A DNA stretch of 64,000 nt from Cryomorphaceae bacterium (GTDB lineage: Bacteria; Bacteroidota; Bacteroidia; Flavobacteriales; Crocinitomicaceae). The notes under the pieces are model-generated. The model made no database searches. It was not told the origin of the DNA and was given only the letters and a program-made list of their open reading frames with translations. The DNA is taken from contig JAJTDX010000007.1 in the NCBI GenBank assembly GCA_021298235.1, positions 611 to 64,610 of the forward strand, in the 5' to 3' direction. Position 1 is the stretch's first letter, and every line of letters begins with the position of its first letter. The translations under genes and the position numbers were made by a program. This document shows, piece by piece, positions 25,711 to 35,403 of the stretch.

Positions 25711-26511
25711 ATGAAGACAGTTTTAAGCGCAATTCTTTGTTTGTTGTGGGTTTTTACCACACTGGCTACCTCTCTGTCTATTGAAGGCACCTATCAAGGG
25801 AAGAATCTCTATGTGCAAAACCCAATGGACGATGATGGTTTTGGTTATTGCGCAACGAAGGTTACAGTAAATGGAGATATCATGCCCGGAGGAACCAATA
25901 TGGGAGCCTTCGAGATCGATTTTGCAAATTTCAATATAGCAATCGGTGAGCCTGTTTTTATTGTAATTGAGCACAACGATGGATGCAAGCCAAAGATCCT
26001 CAATCCCGAAGTGTTACTCCCAAGAAGTACTTTTGTTACCACTGGAATAAATATAACCAACGTTGGGAAGCTCACTTGGACCACAACAGGTGAATCGGGT
26101 AAGCTTCCATTTATCATTGAACAATACCGTTGGAACAAATGGGTGACTGTAGGTGAGGTTCAAGGGAAAGGTACGGCAGGTTCAAATTCGTATGAATTCC
26201 TTGTTTCTCCGCATTCAGGAGAAAATACAATACGTGTGGTTCAAATTGACCATTCAGGTGCCAAACGAACATCCAAAGAGGTCAAATTTACCTCGAATGT
26301 TCCCGTCGTAACTAAGAGCCCAGTAAAAGTCAAAGAATCTATTTCGTTCAGTGCGAATGGTCAAGCGGTTGAAACGCGTTACGAGATATATGACGCATAT
26401 GGCAACATCGTTAAAAAAGGTGTTGGTTCTTCCGTAAATTGTAGTAATTTGCTAAGTGGTGCATATTACATCAATTTTGATAACGTCAATGAAAAGTTCA
26501 TTAAGAACTAA
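25711..26511 (+). CDS. Secreted hypothetical protein with a T9SS type A-like tail
   Basis: Product of 266 residues. The start is put at 25711 (MKTVLSAILCLLWVF) because it begins a clear signal peptide; the frame is open earlier. The mature part is beta-sandwich-like (IEGTYQGKNLYVQNP, two Cys). The C-terminus (RYEIYDAYGNIVKKGVG...SGAYYINFDNVNEKFIKN) resembles a T9SS sorting domain. The product probably goes to the surface. The epimerase gene follows after 2 nt. Confidence 0.75.
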   Translation: MKTVLSAILCLLWVFTTLATSLSIEGTYQGKNLYVQNPMDDDGFGYCATKVTVNGDIMPGGTNMGAFEIDFANFNIAIGEPVFIVIEHNDGCKPKILNPEVLLPRSTFVTTGINITNVGKLTWTTTGESGKLPFIIEQYRWNKWVTVGEVQGKGTAGSNSYEFLVSPHSGENTIRVVQIDHSGAKRTSKEVKFTSNVPVVTKSPVKVKESISFSANGQAVETRYEIYDAYGNIVKKGVGSSVNCSNLLSGAYYINFDNVNEKFIKN

Positions 26512-26513
26512 GT

Positions 26514-26924
26514 TTGTCTGTGCTTCGTAAAATTGAACATCTGGGTATCGCTGTCGAATCCATCGATGAGTCACTTAAAATTTATGAAAAGCTCTTAGGA
26601 AGCTCCTGTTATAAAACCGAAGTCGTAGAATCAGAGTTCGTAAAGACGGCATTTCTCCAAATTGGAGAAACTAAAATTGAATTGTTGGAAGCTACGCATC
26701 CTGATTCGGCGATCGCTAAATTTTTAAACAAAAAGGGAAAAGGATTTCACCATATTGCGTTCGATGTGGACGACATTGTGACTGAAATAAATCGACTTAA
26801 AAATCAAGGATTTGTATTGATCCATGAAACCCCAAAACCTGGTGCGGATAATAAACTGATTGCTTTTTTGCATCCAAAATCAACGGACGGTCTTTTAGTA
26901 GAGCTCTGTCAGGAAAAAAGTTGA
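26514..26924 (+). CDS. mce: Methylmalonyl-CoA epimerase
   Basis: This 136-residue VOC-fold enzyme interconverts the R and S forms of methylmalonyl-CoA, linking propionyl-CoA and succinyl-CoA metabolism. Family motifs are KIEHLGIAVESID at the start (metal His), IELLEATHPDS, and GKGFHHIAFDVDD with the second metal His. There is no ATG in a fitting position, so it begins with TTG (26514) or GTG (26520). It lies 2 nt after the preceding gene and overlaps the 3' end of the opposite HAD gene by 16 bp. Confidence 0.92.
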   Translation: MSVLRKIEHLGIAVESIDESLKIYEKLLGSSCYKTEVVESEFVKTAFLQIGETKIELLEATHPDSAIAKFLNKKGKGFHHIAFDVDDIVTEINRLKNQGFVLIHETPKPGADNKLIAFLHPKSTDGLLVELCQEKS

Positions 26925-27517
26925 TCGAGTTCATCGGCGTGCTTTAGATGGTGAGTTTGAAGTCCGGCTTGTTGAGCACCTTCCACATGTATAATTGTAT
27001 CATCTATAAAAAGGGTGTTTTCAGGGACTAATGATTCCCTTGCACATACTTCGCTGAAGATTTCCGGATGTGGTTTCCTCATCTTTAGTTCGTGGGAAAA
27101 ATAGATGCGATTAAAAAAGTATTCCATCGGATGAGATGTTGTTTTGGCCCATTCTCTTCGAACCACGGGAACGTGAAGCTCATTAGTGTTGCTCAAAAGG
27201 AATACAGGAAGTTTTTCTTTCAAACGCAAAAGTAATTCGATCCTTTTTCTCGGAACATCCAAAATCATTTTATTCCAGGCTTGAACGACACTATTTGCCG
27301 ATGTCCCCTCTGGTAAGTGGGGTAGCAGACTATTGATAAACTGTTGTGCTGAAATCTTACCCGTTTCAAAATCGGAGAAAAGATCTGTTTGGGAGAGTTG
27401 GCTGTATTTGGAGGAAAAATCATTCATGCCCAATGCTTCGAAGGCTTTCGTGGTGCAGGAATAGTCAAGATTGATCAGTACCCCGCCCAAATCAAAAATA
27501 ACAGCGTCATATTTCAT
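26909..27517 (-). CDS. HAD-superfamily (subfamily IA) hydrolase
   Basis: Product of 202 residues. Motif I is VIFDLGGVLINLD (nucleophile Asp), motif II is LLSNTNELH, the Lys is in MRKPHPEIF, and motif III is TLFIDDTIIHVEGA. It resembles YihX-like sugar phosphatases, but the substrate cannot be told. A candidate promoter upstream has TTG, 20 nt, then TTCTTTTG. It converges with mce and their coding ends overlap. Confidence 0.88.
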   Translation of the reverse strand: MKYDAVIFDLGGVLINLDYSCTTKAFEALGMNDFSSKYSQLSQTDLFSDFETGKISAQQFINSLLPHLPEGTSANSVVQAWNKMILDVPRKRIELLLRLKEKLPVFLLSNTNELHVPVVRREWAKTTSHPMEYFFNRIYFSHELKMRKPHPEIFSEVCARESLVPENTLFIDDTIIHVEGAQQAGLQTHHLKHADELDQLFS

Positions 27518-27600
27518 AGAACAAAAGAACGCTCTTATTCTCGTATTGTCAATAATTATTTAATTTAGGCAATAAGACAAAGCGTAAATTAGAACGAAAA

Positions 27601-28362
27601 ATGAAATTCTTTTTAGAAGACGGAACTTACATTGATACAGAAGAACCGTTGGATATTTCTATTCCATTGAGAGCTGAAAATGACAATCCTAGGGCATGGT
27701 ACGTTGCTCCTCCTCGCATGGAGCCCGTAAGGGAAAATGGTTTTTTGGGCTCAGTAAGTGAAGGTGGGAGTGTAAATTTTAGAGATATTTACTTTAATCC
27801 ACATGGCCATGGTACTCACACGGAGTGTTTGGGACATATTACGCCAATGGTCCACTCAGTAAATTCAACCCTAAGCTCATATTTCTTTCATGCCGCATTG
27901 ATTTCTATTGAACCAAACGAAGTTCAACTCAATGATGGTTCAATTGACAAAGTGATTGACAAACAACAAGTAGAGAGTGCGCTGGAAAAATATGGCTATA
28001 TTGAAGCTGTTATTTTGCGCACTTTACCAAATTCTAAAGAGAAGAAATATATGAACTACTCCGCCACCAATCCGCCATATCTCCAGCAAGATGTTGTGGA
28101 TATTTTGGATTCTCATGCTGTCAAACATTTTATGGTTGACTTGCCGTCTGTGGATAGAGAATCAGATGAAGGAGTGCTTGCATTTCATCATAGATTTTGG
28201 TCTGTGCCCGGGAAAGAAGACAAAACCAGAACAATTACAGAATTAATTTTTGTTTCGGATGAAATATCGGATGGAAGCTATTTGCTAGAATTACATTTGG
28301 CGCCCTTTGAGAATGATGCCTCACCATCTCGTCCAGTCTTATACAAGAAGTATAAAAAATAA
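27601..28362 (+). CDS. Cyclase / kynurenine-formamidase-like metal hydrolase
   Basis: Product of 253 residues of the cyclase family (PF04199). The metal-binding signature is HGHGTHTECLGH at about residue 68, a variant of H-x-G-T-H-x-D-x-P-x-H. The end has FHHRFWSVPG and TITELIFV. Family members hydrolyse N-formylkynurenine or similar amides and lactones. No tryptophan catabolism gene is nearby, so the true substrate is open. It is divergent from the HAD gene, with an 83-bp gap that contains TTGTC and GDACAA-like inverted halves. Confidence 0.82.
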   Translation: MKFFLEDGTYIDTEEPLDISIPLRAENDNPRAWYVAPPRMEPVRENGFLGSVSEGGSVNFRDIYFNPHGHGTHTECLGHITPMVHSVNSTLSSYFFHAALISIEPNEVQLNDGSIDKVIDKQQVESALEKYGYIEAVILRTLPNSKEKKYMNYSATNPPYLQQDVVDILDSHAVKHFMVDLPSVDRESDEGVLAFHHRFWSVPGKEDKTRTITELIFVSDEISDGSYLLELHLAPFENDASPSRPVLYKKYKK

Positions 28363-28386
28363 ATAAGGGCTCTACGGAGCCCTTAT
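28363..28386 (+). terminator. Hairpin after the cyclase gene
   Basis: A 10-bp stem (28363-28372 with 28377-28386, ATAAGGGCTC and its complement) with a TACG loop starts right after the stop codon. It lacks a T-run. The following 280 bp up to 28665 is AT-rich, and I see no gene or RNA there. Confidence 0.6.
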
Positions 28387-28665
28387 CATGTAGTAGTAAG
28401 TTAATCTAATCTTAAAAAACAGGTCACTTGTTAGAGGTAATAAATTACAATTTAGAAAAGGAGAAAAGAATTGTTATACTCTTAAATCAAACCAGAAAAT
28501 AAACACCGCCTCTCCAAGCAGCTATTTCTCCTATTTCAAAGCTCTAAGAAGATAACCTGAATCTCTCCTTATTTCTGATAACTAAAATACTAAGTGTTTT
28601 CCGTTCTCAATGAGGTAAATGAACATTTCAAGGTTATGAATTATCAAAACGCCTTTTTGAATTAA

Positions 28666-29409
28666 TTAGAGGTTCTCGAGAATTTGAAAAAACAATTCTC
28701 TTTTGTTCGGACTTAGAGGAATTTCAGACCCATCCTTCATTATAATAGCACCTCCATTTCCCTTGTCGTATCGATCGACAAAGTTGAGGTTGATCAAGTG
28801 TGACTGATGAATTCTCAGAAAGTTCATCCCACTTAAAATCGTTTCGTACTCTTTCATGGTTCTAGATACCAGAATTTTTTTTCCGCCTAAAAGATGAAAT
28901 TGCGTGTAATTTCTGTCTGACTCACATCGAATAATATCTTCCAATTCGATCACGTGCATACTTTCTTGTGTTTTGAGCACAAGCTTTCTTTTTAAATGTG
29001 GTTGAATATTATGCTGGAGCGCATCAAATTGGGAATCTTCTTTTTTATTTTCTGAAGTTTGAAAAACACGCTCCAATGTGGCGCGTAATTCCTCGGGATC
29101 AATCGGCTTCAGCAGGTAGTCCAAGGCGCTGAATTTTATAGCCTTAATCGCAAATTCTTCATGAGCCGTAATAAATATTACCTCAAAATCTTTGAATTGA
29201 ACTTGTTTTAAAACATCAAAACCGGTTCCATCGGGCATTTGGACATCCAAAAAAACGATATCTGGTTTCAGAAGTTCGATCTGCTCAATTCCCGAGGCTA
29301 CATTCTCGCCGAGAGGAAAGGTTTCAATGTCCATATTGAACGACTCAATAATGCGGGCTATAAGTTCCCGAGTTCGTTGTTCATCATCAATAATTAGTGC
29401 TTTCTTCAT
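28666..29409 (-). CDS. LytTR-family response regulator
   Basis: Product of 247 residues. A receiver domain (1-120) has the phosphorylated Asp in VFLDVQMPDGTGFD and the Lys in YLLKPIDPEEL. A LytTR DNA-binding domain follows (LKRKLVLKTQESMHVIEL... IRIHQSHLINLNFVDRY, PLSPNKR). It overlaps the upstream kinase gene by 4 nt (ATGA), so the two form a two-component system. Targets are unknown. Confidence 0.92.
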   Translation of the reverse strand: MKKALIIDDEQRTRELIARIIESFNMDIETFPLGENVASGIEQIELLKPDIVFLDVQMPDGTGFDVLKQVQFKDFEVIFITAHEEFAIKAIKFSALDYLLKPIDPEELRATLERVFQTSENKKEDSQFDALQHNIQPHLKRKLVLKTQESMHVIELEDIIRCESDRNYTQFHLLGGKKILVSRTMKEYETILSGMNFLRIHQSHLINLNFVDRYDKGNGGAIIMKDGSEIPLSPNKRELFFQILENL

Positions 29410-31628
29410 GCTGTATGATTGTTCTCCCTATAAGGCAGTGAAATTAATACTTTTGTGCCGCTTTTCTGGCTTGGATCGAGGTCCTCTAATTGAAGCGTAC
29501 CTAATGTGCGGTATTTTGAATTAAGATTGTTTATACGTTCCCTGGTGATATCCATTGCCATGCTTTTGTGTGCCTTTCCTTTTTTATTTTGTTCAGCACC
29601 TGATCGACCGATACCATTGTCTTGGATATTAATTTGAAGAAGATTTCCTTCTCTTGTAAAATCCACCTTTATTTCACCTCCTTTAATCGTGTGAAGTTGG
29701 CCGTGTTCGATGGCATTCTCTACAAATGGCTGGGCGATCATCGGAGGAACTAATGTAAACTCCGGCAGTAGCTCTACTGATTGAGTTATAGTGAAGTTAA
29801 ATCGATCACCAAAGCGTAGCTTTTGTGTTTCCAAATATTTTTGTAGGATTTCTACTTCTGTTTCCAAAGTGATGAATTCTTTTGGGGAGTTTTCCAAAAT
29901 CAACCGCATCAGCCTCGAGAAGTTTACAAGGAATTTACTTGAATTTACCGTGTCATTTTCATAAATATAACTTTGAATAACAGACATTGCGTTAAAGACG
30001 AAATGCGGATTCATCTGCGCCCGAAGTAAGGTTTGTGACATTTCCGCCTCCCGTTGTTGCTGCCGGATTTTTATTTGATTTGACCTGTAAAATATGATAA
30101 CTCCAGCAAGTGAAGCGAAGATAAGTAAGGCTATGATAATATACCATTGTACATTGTTCTTCAAATTCGTATACCTGAGTTTTGTTTGCGTAAGGTTCTT
30201 CTCCCGTCGTTGCTGTTCTATGGAATCTGCCTGTGACTGTATGATTTTATACCGTTGTTCTGATCTGTAATTTTCACTGAGGTCGGCAATTTTCTTTGTT
30301 GCCATTTCAAGTGAATTACTGTCCATATGATTCAGATAAAGGTCAATATATTTCAATGCATTCTGTGTCTGTCCAAGTTTTCGGTAAACCTCCGAAAGAA
30401 GACGGTAATTTTCGAAGATCAAATTTTGATTTCCCGAGCTTTTGCGAATGTCGAGCGAACGTTCCAGATATTGAAGCGCATTCGTGGCCTTATTTTGTTT
30501 GATAAAAACGGTTCCTACGTTGTAATACACTTCACTGATCTTGTCTTTATTTCCCGTAGACTCGAAATACACCAGCGCCTTATTGAGAGCGATAATAGCC
30601 TGTAGGTAGTTGCGCTGTTCCCGCCTCACAATCCCGAGCAGATTATAGGCTTCCCCTAACCCGTTAAGGTCTCCCAGATTGTCAAGTAGACGCATGGACT
30701 CCTCCACTTTTTGAATGGAATTTTCAAATAATTTTCGTTCGTAAGAAACATATCCAATACTGATTAGGGCTAATCCCATTTGACGTTTGTCAATGATCTC
30801 TTTTGCAAAACTTAGAGAACGGGTCAAATAATAGTTGGCATCATCAAAATTCCGTATTTGTCGTTGTGACATTCCTATCTCTCGATAATATTGTGAGAGA
30901 TGGTAAAGGTCTCCTGTTTTTTGCGCCCACTCTGCTGCTAGAATGTTCTTTGCTACACTCAATTCAATTTGACCGAAAAACCTATAGATTGCTGACTGAA
31001 TATTGAGACATTCGTCGAGCATGTTTTTACCGGAGGTACGTCGTCCATATTTGAGTGCTAAATCTGAAAAATAAAGTGCTGAATCTTTGAGATTTTGCCT
31101 CATGAAATGTTCCGCAATAAAATTGTAGTTAGCCGCAATTTGTGAATTATTTCGTCCTTTAATCGATAGTTTTTCAGCTTCATGTAAATAGAAATTAGCT
31201 GTACTAAACTCATGGGATAAACTATGGTAATTACCAAGATGATGATAAACCACAAATTTTACCCGATCCGACTTAAGTTTATTAAGGAAGGGTTGGCAGG
31301 CAAGAATATCTCTAAAATACTCATCCTGGTCCCCACAAAGATTATTCATTTCTGCACTGAACATGAGCGCACTGAATCGTATTGAATCTTCAAATCTCCG
31401 ACTTTTGACCAATAGAATATGGCTCAATGAATCCGCCTTGTGAATATTAGTGGATTTGTAATGCTCCCCTAAAGCCATCATTCTTAAAAATTGCTTTTTA
31501 GGGTTTTTTTCCAAGCGAATAGCCTCAGTCAGTTTTTTCTCTTTGGTGGATTGTGAATGAATTACAACTGGAAACCAAAGGGCGATCCCAATTGAAAAAA
31601 GTATACTGCGGATTGAATTAGAATTCAT
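29406..31628 (-). CDS. TPR-containing LytS-like histidine kinase
   Basis: Product of 740 residues. An N-terminal hydrophobic segment is followed by many TPR repeats (for example ALISIGYVSYERKLFENSIQ, GLGEAYNLLGIVRREQRNY) up to about residue 440. A membrane helix follows (WYIIIALLIFASLAGVIIF), then a His_kinase domain with the phosphorylated His in RAQMNPHFVFNAMSVI and an ATPase with NAIEHG and DNGIGR. The TPR part likely faces the periplasm as sensor. It pairs with the LytTR regulator downstream. Confidence 0.9.
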   Translation of the reverse strand: MNSNSIRSILFSIGIALWFPVVIHSQSTKEKKLTEAIRLEKNPKKQFLRMMALGEHYKSTNIHKADSLSHILLVKSRRFEDSIRFSALMFSAEMNNLCGDQDEYFRDILACQPFLNKLKSDRVKFVVYHHLGNYHSLSHEFSTANFYLHEAEKLSIKGRNNSQIAANYNFIAEHFMRQNLKDSALYFSDLALKYGRRTSGKNMLDECLNIQSAIYRFFGQIELSVAKNILAAEWAQKTGDLYHLSQYYREIGMSQRQIRNFDDANYYLTRSLSFAKEIIDKRQMGLALISIGYVSYERKLFENSIQKVEESMRLLDNLGDLNGLGEAYNLLGIVRREQRNYLQAIIALNKALVYFESTGNKDKISEVYYNVGTVFIKQNKATNALQYLERSLDIRKSSGNQNLIFENYRLLSEVYRKLGQTQNALKYIDLYLNHMDSNSLEMATKKIADLSENYRSEQRYKIIQSQADSIEQQRREKNLTQTKLRYTNLKNNVQWYIIIALLIFASLAGVIIFYRSNQIKIRQQQREAEMSQTLLRAQMNPHFVFNAMSVIQSYIYENDTVNSSKFLVNFSRLMRLILENSPKEFITLETEVEILQKYLETQKLRFGDRFNFTITQSVELLPEFTLVPPMIAQPFVENAIEHGQLHTIKGGEIKVDFTREGNLLQINIQDNGIGRSGAEQNKKGKAHKSMAMDITRERINNLNSKYRTLGTLQLEDLDPSQKSGTKVLISLPYRENNHTA

Positions 31629-31713
31629 TCACTACTAAAATAAGGATTTGCAGTCAATCTCAGCATTTTCACCCTAATCAAATCGTTATATTTACCATCC
31701 AAATATAAAATTC

Positions 31714-34368
31714 ATGGAGTACGATTTTCGGGATATTGAGGCCAGATGGCAAAAGTTTTGGTCTGAACAAGGAACATACAGAGTTGATAAGGATGCATCG
31801 AAAAAGAAATATTACGTCCTGGATATGTTCCCTTATCCATCCGGTGCTGGGCTACATGTTGGTCATCCATTGGGGTATATTGCTTCCGATATCTTTTCGC
31901 GCTACAAGAGACTTAAAGGATTCAACGTGCTCCATCCAATGGGCTATGATTCATTTGGACTGCCGGCTGAACAATATGCAATTCAAACAGGCCAGCATCC
32001 CGCAATCACCACAGAGCAGAACATTGCGCGCTACCGACAACAGATGGATCAGTTGGGATTCTGTTTTGATTGGGACCGGGAGGTTCGCACTTCTGAACCA
32101 AGCTATTACAGATGGACCCAATGGATCTTTCTTGAATTATTTAACAGCTGGTACAATCCCCGAACCGACAGGGCAGAACCCATAGACACGCTCGTAAAGC
32201 TTTTTTCAGAGGAAGGCTTGAATATTTCTTTTTCGGATATTTTAACCGGAGATATTGAGAAGGAACTCCAAACGTTCACGGCTGAAGAATGGAATACTTT
32301 CTCGGAAGCTGAGAAAAGAGAGGTGCTCATGCATTTTCGTTTGGCTTACCTCGGCGAAGCTTATGTGAATTGGTGCCCTGCAATGGGAACGGTTCTAGCT
32401 AACGACGAGGTGATTAATGGAGTGTCAGAACGCGGTGGCCATCAAGTGGAACGCAAACTTTTGAAGCAATGGAGTATGCGCATCACTGCATATTCGCAGC
32501 GATTGCTGGATGGACTGGAAACGCTGGATTGGACAGAGAGCATTAAAGAATCTCAGCGCAACTGGATCGGAAGAAGCGAGGGCGCGTCATTGCGTTTTCC
32601 AATTCAGGGATATGAGGCACATATTGAAGTATTTACAACTCGTCCTGATACCGTTTTTGGAGTTTCGTTTGTGACACTAGCACCTGAACATGAATTGGTG
32701 TCGAAGTTAACTACGGATACACAGCAGCATGAAGTCGAAGCCTACGTGAATACAGCAAAAAACCGAAGTGAGCGTGAACGTATGGCCGATGTGAATACGA
32801 TAAGTGGGGTGTTTACCGGCTCATATGTTACACATCCATTCACCGACGAACCGATTCCGATATGGGTAGGAGATTATGTACTTGTGGGATACGGTACTGG
32901 TGCTGTTATGGCGGTTCCGGCTCATGACGAACGGGATTATAAATTTGCTAAACATTTTGGACTTCCGGTCAAGCAAGTAATACAGCCAAATAGAGAATTC
33001 GATCTTCAAAAAGATGCTTGGACAGAAAAGGAAGGGACTGTTATCAATTCCGATTTTTTGAACGGTCAGGAGGTTAAAAAAGCCATACAAAAAGCCATTG
33101 AAGCGATCGAAGAACGTGGATTTGGTAAAAAGCGTATCAATTATCGTTTGCGCGATGCTGTATTTGGACGTCAACGCTATTGGGGCGAGCCGATTCCAAT
33201 TTACTACAAAGAAGGAGTTCCCTATGCACTGTCACAAGAAGAATTGCCCCTGACCTTGCCTGAAGTCAACAAATACCTGCCAACCGAAGATGGTGAACCG
33301 CCTCTGGCAAGAGCCAAAGATTGGAAGTATAAGGGAATGTACGAGTATGAGCATTCTACAATGCCCGGTTGGGCAGGGAGCTCGTGGTACTTTTTGCGCT
33401 ACATGGATCCAAAAAATGCGGATTCATTTGCCTCTGGAATCCATACGGCTTACTGGAATCAAGTGGATCTGTATATCGGTGGAGCAGAACATGCAACAGG
33501 GCACTTGCTTTATTCGCGCTTTTGGACGAAAGTGTTATTCGATCTAGGGCACATCTCATTCCAGGAACCTTTTCAGAAAATGATCAATCAGGGAATGATC
33601 TTGGGAAAAAGTAGTTTCGTTTACCGAATTAATGGCACAAATACATTCGTTACTTTTTCTAAAAAAGGGGCGTATCAAACAACTCCAATCCATGCAGACA
33701 TTTCACTCGTTGACAACGGAAAACTCGATTTAGCTGGTTTCAAAATCTGGCGTCCTGAATTCGCAGAGGCAGAATTCATTCTTGAGGAGGATGGCACCTA
33801 TATCTGTGGCACGGAGGATGGCGTACATAATTTTCTTCGAAAACTATGGCGCTTGTTCCATGATCAGGAGGGCAATGTAATTATTGAAAATGGGGAAGCA
33901 TCCAAAGACGCATTGAAAACGCTTCACAAAACGATCAAAAAGATGCAGGATGATCTGGAGCGCTTTTCCTTCAATACGGGTGTGTCGAACTTCATGATTT
34001 GTGTGAACGAGCTGTCCGATCAAAAGTGTCATAATCACGCTATACTTACAGAATTGGTCATTATGCTTAGCCCTTATGCTCCGCACATTAGTGAGGAGTT
34101 GTGGGTTAAACTTGGACATGAGGCGGGAACAGTTGGAACGCAGCAATTCCCGGTATTCAATAATGCCTATCTGGTCGAATCCAGTTTTGCTTATCCGGTA
34201 TCGTTTAATGGTAAAATGCGCTTCAAGGTGGAACTCTCGTTGGAGTTAAACGCTAAGGAGGTTGAAGAAGCCATACTCTCCAGAGAGGATACCCAGAAGT
34301 GGCTTGAAGGCAATGCACCTAAAAAAGTGATCGTTGTTCCTGGGAAGATTGTAAATATTGTCATGTGA
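31714..34368 (+). CDS. leuS: Leucyl-tRNA synthetase lacking the KMSKS region
   Basis: This class I enzyme charges tRNA-Leu. The HIGH motif is HVGH (residues 48-51, in SGAGLHVGHPLGYIASD). The editing domain has TTRPDTVFGVSFV and GYGTGAVMAVPAHDERD. YRLRDAVFGRQRYWGEPIPIYY and the anticodon domain (from GVHNFLRKLWRLF) are present. The KMSKS loop is not. Residues 697-705 read ICG-TED-GVH, while family members have some 45-50 residues between ICG and DGVH holding KMSKS, NPDD and the GADTLRLYEMF helix. The 884-residue length is short by about that number and the frame is intact. Such an enzyme should not activate leucine. Confidence 0.93.
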   Translation: MEYDFRDIEARWQKFWSEQGTYRVDKDASKKKYYVLDMFPYPSGAGLHVGHPLGYIASDIFSRYKRLKGFNVLHPMGYDSFGLPAEQYAIQTGQHPAITTEQNIARYRQQMDQLGFCFDWDREVRTSEPSYYRWTQWIFLELFNSWYNPRTDRAEPIDTLVKLFSEEGLNISFSDILTGDIEKELQTFTAEEWNTFSEAEKREVLMHFRLAYLGEAYVNWCPAMGTVLANDEVINGVSERGGHQVERKLLKQWSMRITAYSQRLLDGLETLDWTESIKESQRNWIGRSEGASLRFPIQGYEAHIEVFTTRPDTVFGVSFVTLAPEHELVSKLTTDTQQHEVEAYVNTAKNRSERERMADVNTISGVFTGSYVTHPFTDEPIPIWVGDYVLVGYGTGAVMAVPAHDERDYKFAKHFGLPVKQVIQPNREFDLQKDAWTEKEGTVINSDFLNGQEVKKAIQKAIEAIEERGFGKKRINYRLRDAVFGRQRYWGEPIPIYYKEGVPYALSQEELPLTLPEVNKYLPTEDGEPPLARAKDWKYKGMYEYEHSTMPGWAGSSWYFLRYMDPKNADSFASGIHTAYWNQVDLYIGGAEHATGHLLYSRFWTKVLFDLGHISFQEPFQKMINQGMILGKSSFVYRINGTNTFVTFSKKGAYQTTPIHADISLVDNGKLDLAGFKIWRPEFAEAEFILEEDGTYICGTEDGVHNFLRKLWRLFHDQEGNVIIENGEASKDALKTLHKTIKKMQDDLERFSFNTGVSNFMICVNELSDQKCHNHAILTELVIMLSPYAPHISEELWVKLGHEAGTVGTQQFPVFNNAYLVESSFAYPVSFNGKMRFKVELSLELNAKEVEEAILSREDTQKWLEGNAPKKVIVVPGKIVNIVM

Positions 34369-34475
34369 TGGATTGTTTGCTCTTTTTTTAACTTGGGCAA
34401 CAGAAAGAAAATTTGACGTTATTTTTTTGAATTGGCACAGCCTTTGTGTATCCCTCAATCCCTAAAAACCGTGTT

Positions 34476-35264
34476 ATGAAAAAAATTGCTTTATACCTAA
34501 GCTCGATGATGCTGCTTCTTTCAATGACCAGCAGCACAGAAGTTACGTACCCAAGTGTCGTAAACAAAGCATTTCAAGTAGGTGAGAAACTGCGATATCG
34601 TGTCACCTACGGATTCATGGATGCCGGAGAGGCGATTCTGGAATTGAAATCCACTACAAAAAAAGGTGCAAACCGCGAGTTGATTCATGCCGTAGGTACA
34701 GGCAGAACTCTCGGTGGCTTCAATGCGTTTTACAAGGTAACGGATACTTATGAAACATATTTGGATAAAAAAGGGGTTTTTCCTTGGTTTTTTGTCCGTC
34801 GCGTGAACGAGGGAGGCTACAAGATAAATCAGGATTATGCCTTCAAACATGACAAATACAAGGTTGATAATGGAAAAGGAAAAGAGTTCAAAATTCCGAT
34901 TGGGATACAGGATATGATCTCATCGTTCTATTATGCACGAACCTTAAATTACAAAGACATTAAACCTGGAAAAACCTTTGAATTCAAGTGTTTTATGGAT
35001 GATGCAATTTGGAATTTGAAGATTAAATATGTTGGTGATGAAACGATTGTAATACGCAAAGGGAAATTCAAATGTCACAAATTCGTTCCTGTCGTACAAA
35101 CAGGCAGATACTTCAAAAGTGAAGAGGATGTGAACTTCTGGGTTACCAGCGATGACAATAAGATCCCGGTATTGGTAAAGGCCAAAATTCCAGTTGGTGT
35201 TGTGAAAATGCACCTCGTAGAATGGAGCGGTTTGAAGAACGAACTGAAAAGCAAGATCAAATAA
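34476..35264 (+). CDS. DUF3108 domain protein, secreted
   Basis: Product of 262 residues with a signal peptide (MKKIALYLSSMMLLLSMTSS). The start is set at the ATG at 34476; the frame is open a further 10 codons upstream. The mature part matches DUF3108: FQVGEKLRYRVTYGFMDAGEA near the start, FYKVTDTYETYLD, and GKFKCHKFVPVVQTGRYF. It is a beta-rich periplasmic protein of unknown role. A terminator follows directly. Confidence 0.85.
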   Translation: MKKIALYLSSMMLLLSMTSSTEVTYPSVVNKAFQVGEKLRYRVTYGFMDAGEAILELKSTTKKGANRELIHAVGTGRTLGGFNAFYKVTDTYETYLDKKGVFPWFFVRRVNEGGYKINQDYAFKHDKYKVDNGKGKEFKIPIGIQDMISSFYYARTLNYKDIKPGKTFEFKCFMDDAIWNLKIKYVGDETIVIRKGKFKCHKFVPVVQTGRYFKSEEDVNFWVTSDDNKIPVLVKAKIPVGVVKMHLVEWSGLKNELKSKIK

Positions 35265-35266
35265 AG

Positions 35267-35286
35267 AAAGCGCCTCGGCGCTTTTT
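35267..35286 (+). terminator. Intrinsic terminator of the DUF3108 gene
   Basis: A stem AAAGCGC/GCGCTTT with a CTCG loop, followed by a T-run, starts 3 nt after the stop codon. Confidence 0.85.
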
Positions 35287-35380
35287 CTTTTTTAGGGGGT
35301 TACGAGGTTATTAAAAATCTGCTTTTGATAAAAAAAATAAACCGTCAAAGACAAATATGTTTTTAGTTTGACAATTCATT

Positions 35381-35388
35381 TAAATTTG
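35381..35388 (+). promoter_or_regulatory. -7 box before the small hypothetical gene at 35404
   Basis: TAAATTTG matches TAnnTTTG and lies 15 nt before the chosen ATG. No TTG at the -33 distance. Confidence 0.55.
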
Positions 35389-35403
35389 TCGCAAAGTCAG
35401 ACA

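Noticed and set aside
28387..28665. A small RNA or gene in the gap after the cyclase gene
   Set aside because: AT-rich sequence with no clear promoter, hairpin or conserved-looking frame.
33640..33680. TFSKKG in LeuRS as a replacement for KMSKS
   Set aside because: It lies in the VTFSKKGAYQTT segment upstream of ICG, which is a normal part of the LeuRS-specific region and not at the KMSKS position.
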